Part shown: positions 32,644-33,748 of the stretch, in pieces
How positions within the stretch are numbered: position 1 is the first letter of the stretch
Layout of the letters: each line of letters opens with the position of its first letter
DNA from: an uncultured Desulfobacterium sp.
GTDB taxonomy: Bacteria > Desulfobacterota > Desulfobacteria > Desulfobacterales > Desulfobacteraceae
DNA length: 33,748 bases
Direction: 5' to 3'
Assembly: GCA_937124525.1 (NCBI GenBank)
Contig: CAKZLA010000042.1
Location: forward strand, 1 to 33,748
Notes under the pieces: model-generated
The model's input: the letters and a program-made list of their open reading frames with translations, nothing else
Told to the model about the DNA's origin: nothing
The model's database searches: none
Translations under genes and position numbers: made by a program

Positions 32644-32665
32644 GTACTTGGGTACTTGGTACTTG
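32644..32665. repeat. Degenerate heptamer tract GTACTTG
   Basis: Three copies of GTACTTG (32644-32650, 32652-32658, 32659-32665), the first two separated by an extra G. It lies about 60 bp upstream of the AEC transporter start and is related in form to the tracts at 8111 and 22626. Confidence 0.55.
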
Positions 32666-32771
32666 ATTTTAGGATCACTGAGTATGACCGATGCAGTGGG
32701 CAATACTTTATGGTATGCCCAAACCTATTTCTTAGTGTTGACTATAAAATAGCCCATTGCAACAAGTGAGC

Positions 32772-33748
32772 TCAAATCTGGGAAATCAATTCGCCCATTT
32801 TTTCACAAATCACTTCAGCCACCCCGCATCGGTTGTTGGATGCCACCGACTCAAATCCCCTTTTCACATCCTCCGGTGCGTTGTCCACCACAAATCCTTG
32901 CCCCGACCATTCCAGGAGATCCAGGTCATTATAATCGTTGCCAATGGAAAACACATCCTTCCGATTCACCCCCAGCTGGCTGGAAAGCCATGCCACGGAC
33001 TGGCTTTTTGAGACCTGGGGGGGAAATACTTCAATCCAAATAGATTTTCCATCAAGGGGAGAGGTGGCTTTGATGACACTAAAGGCCTTGAGTGTCTCCT
33101 GAACCCGATTGGCGGCTTCATGACCAAAACAAGGCGGAACAATGGCCAGAATTTCCGTTGATTCACCAAAATTACCCCCTTCGCCTTTGTTCATGGGTCG
33201 ACAAAATTCCTGGTAAAGGGAAATACGGGCCTGGAAATCCAAATTTTCCCAGCTTTCTCCATGGACGTGATTAAAATAATGTCCAACCCGGGGTGGGGGG
33301 GTAAGCCTCACATGGTCGTCTGCATTCATATCGCCTTGGGCATTGACATGACCCGAAATCTTATTGACGTCTGTCCACGCCCTATCTCCATGTTGGTCGT
33401 TCCTTGAAAAACAGCCTTTTTTATAAATAAAATATCGGGTATCCGGCACAGGCCGATGAATCATATAATCCAGGCCAAGGTCATCAAAATAGCCTGAAAT
33501 CACACGAACATCACCTGGGCCAAGGGATTCTTTTTTAATAATTTCACCATTGGTGCATTCCATGATACCAGCCCCTGTGGAAAATATGACATAATCCACC
33601 GGCATATCATTGCAGGTGGATGAAAAGCCCATTGCCTGTATGGCTTTTTGAAAAACCAGCGCTATTTTGAACCGTTTATGCTCCTGTTTTTCCTGGAAAA
33701 GGGCTTGTCCTTCACCCAGATTGGCATTCTGGTGGCGTTTCGGGAACT
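32772..33748 (-). CDS. HAD-superfamily hydrolase, 5' end beyond the window
   Basis: Partial. The reading frame stays open from the stop at 32772 to the window edge at 33748; Met at 33632 is not a convincing start because upstream codons read as coding (KRFKIALVFQKAIQAMGFS), leading into DYVIFSTGAGIMECTNGEII. This resembles HAD proteins with a C2 cap (Cof/sucrose-phosphatase type). The C-terminal motif IV GNDYNDLDLLEWSG and the Lys-bearing SKSQSVAWLSSQLG are present; the catalytic N-terminal DxDGT is not in the window. Likely a sugar-phosphate phosphatase, substrate unknown. Confidence 0.75.
   Translation of the reverse strand, partial: FPKRHQNANLGEGQALFQEKQEHKRFKIALVFQKAIQAMGFSSTCNDMPVDYVIFSTGAGIMECTNGEIIKKESLGPGDVRVISGYFDDLGLDYMIHRPVPDTRYFIYKKGCFSRNDQHGDRAWTDVNKISGHVNAQGDMNADDHVRLTPPPRVGHYFNHVHGESWENLDFQARISLYQEFCRPMNKGEGGNFGESTEILAIVPPCFGHEAANRVQETLKAFSVIKATSPLDGKSIWIEVFPPQVSKSQSVAWLSSQLGVNRKDVFSIGNDYNDLDLLEWSGQGFVVDNAPEDVKRGFESVASNNRCGVAEVICEKMGELISQI

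Overview
The window reads as chromosomal DNA from a strictly anaerobic, sulfate-reducer-like bacterium, most likely Desulfobacterota (Desulfobacteraceae type). This is inferred from gene content: two small families otherwise known from Desulfovibrio (DVU0298-like and DVU0772-like), a Desulfovibrio-type single-cluster ferredoxin, a reverse-type rubrerythrin, rubredoxin, cytochrome bd oxidase, a NapH/YccM-type polyferredoxin and a MosA/MosB-type molybdenum storage homologue. No rRNA, tRNA, intact insertion sequence, phage gene or CRISPR array was found.

Layout. 1-5567: rsgA (-), diverging from a three-gene unit of membrane 4Fe-4S protein, VOC protein and rhomboid protease (+), which converges on a sensor-type class III nucleotide cyclase (-). 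5970-9814: sfsA (-), a TIGR02757 protein (-), proC (+), and an overlapping ferredoxin/HEAT-like pair (-). 10225-14940: an oxygen-defence block with rubrerythrin and a small coupled gene (-), diverging from a sigma-54-type promoter, a 59-residue winged-helix protein, cydAB, a DUF2892 membrane protein and rubredoxin (+). 15126-18741: a DVU0772-like gene, then an AT-richer stretch with a DUF169 gene and a TauE/SafE permease that looks acquired. 18894-22563: a DHH phosphoesterase overlapped by a polytopic membrane protein, and an SRPBCC/TIGR01777 fusion. 23273-29018: a complete RND efflux operon (outer membrane lipoprotein, adaptor, permease). 29272-33748: a methyltransferase, a small protein plus the molybdenum-storage homologue, an AEC transporter, and a HAD phosphatase cut by the window end.

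The most unusual aspect is between the genes. At least five different short repeat families (called A to E here, 57-135 bp) occur two or three times each in intergenic DNA. Four have inverted arms in at least one copy. Family E arms differ between copies but remain complementary within each copy, and have an R-spacer-L arm layout like integron attC sites. Degenerate heptamer tracts of the GTTCTGG/GTACTTG type occur at three further places, one of them in the probable 5' leader of proC.

Functional links: rubrerythrin, cytochrome bd, rubredoxin and ferredoxin fit transient oxygen exposure of an anaerobe, and the bd oxidase appears to be under RpoN control. The molybdenum storage homologue would buffer Mo or W for formate dehydrogenases or similar enzymes encoded elsewhere.
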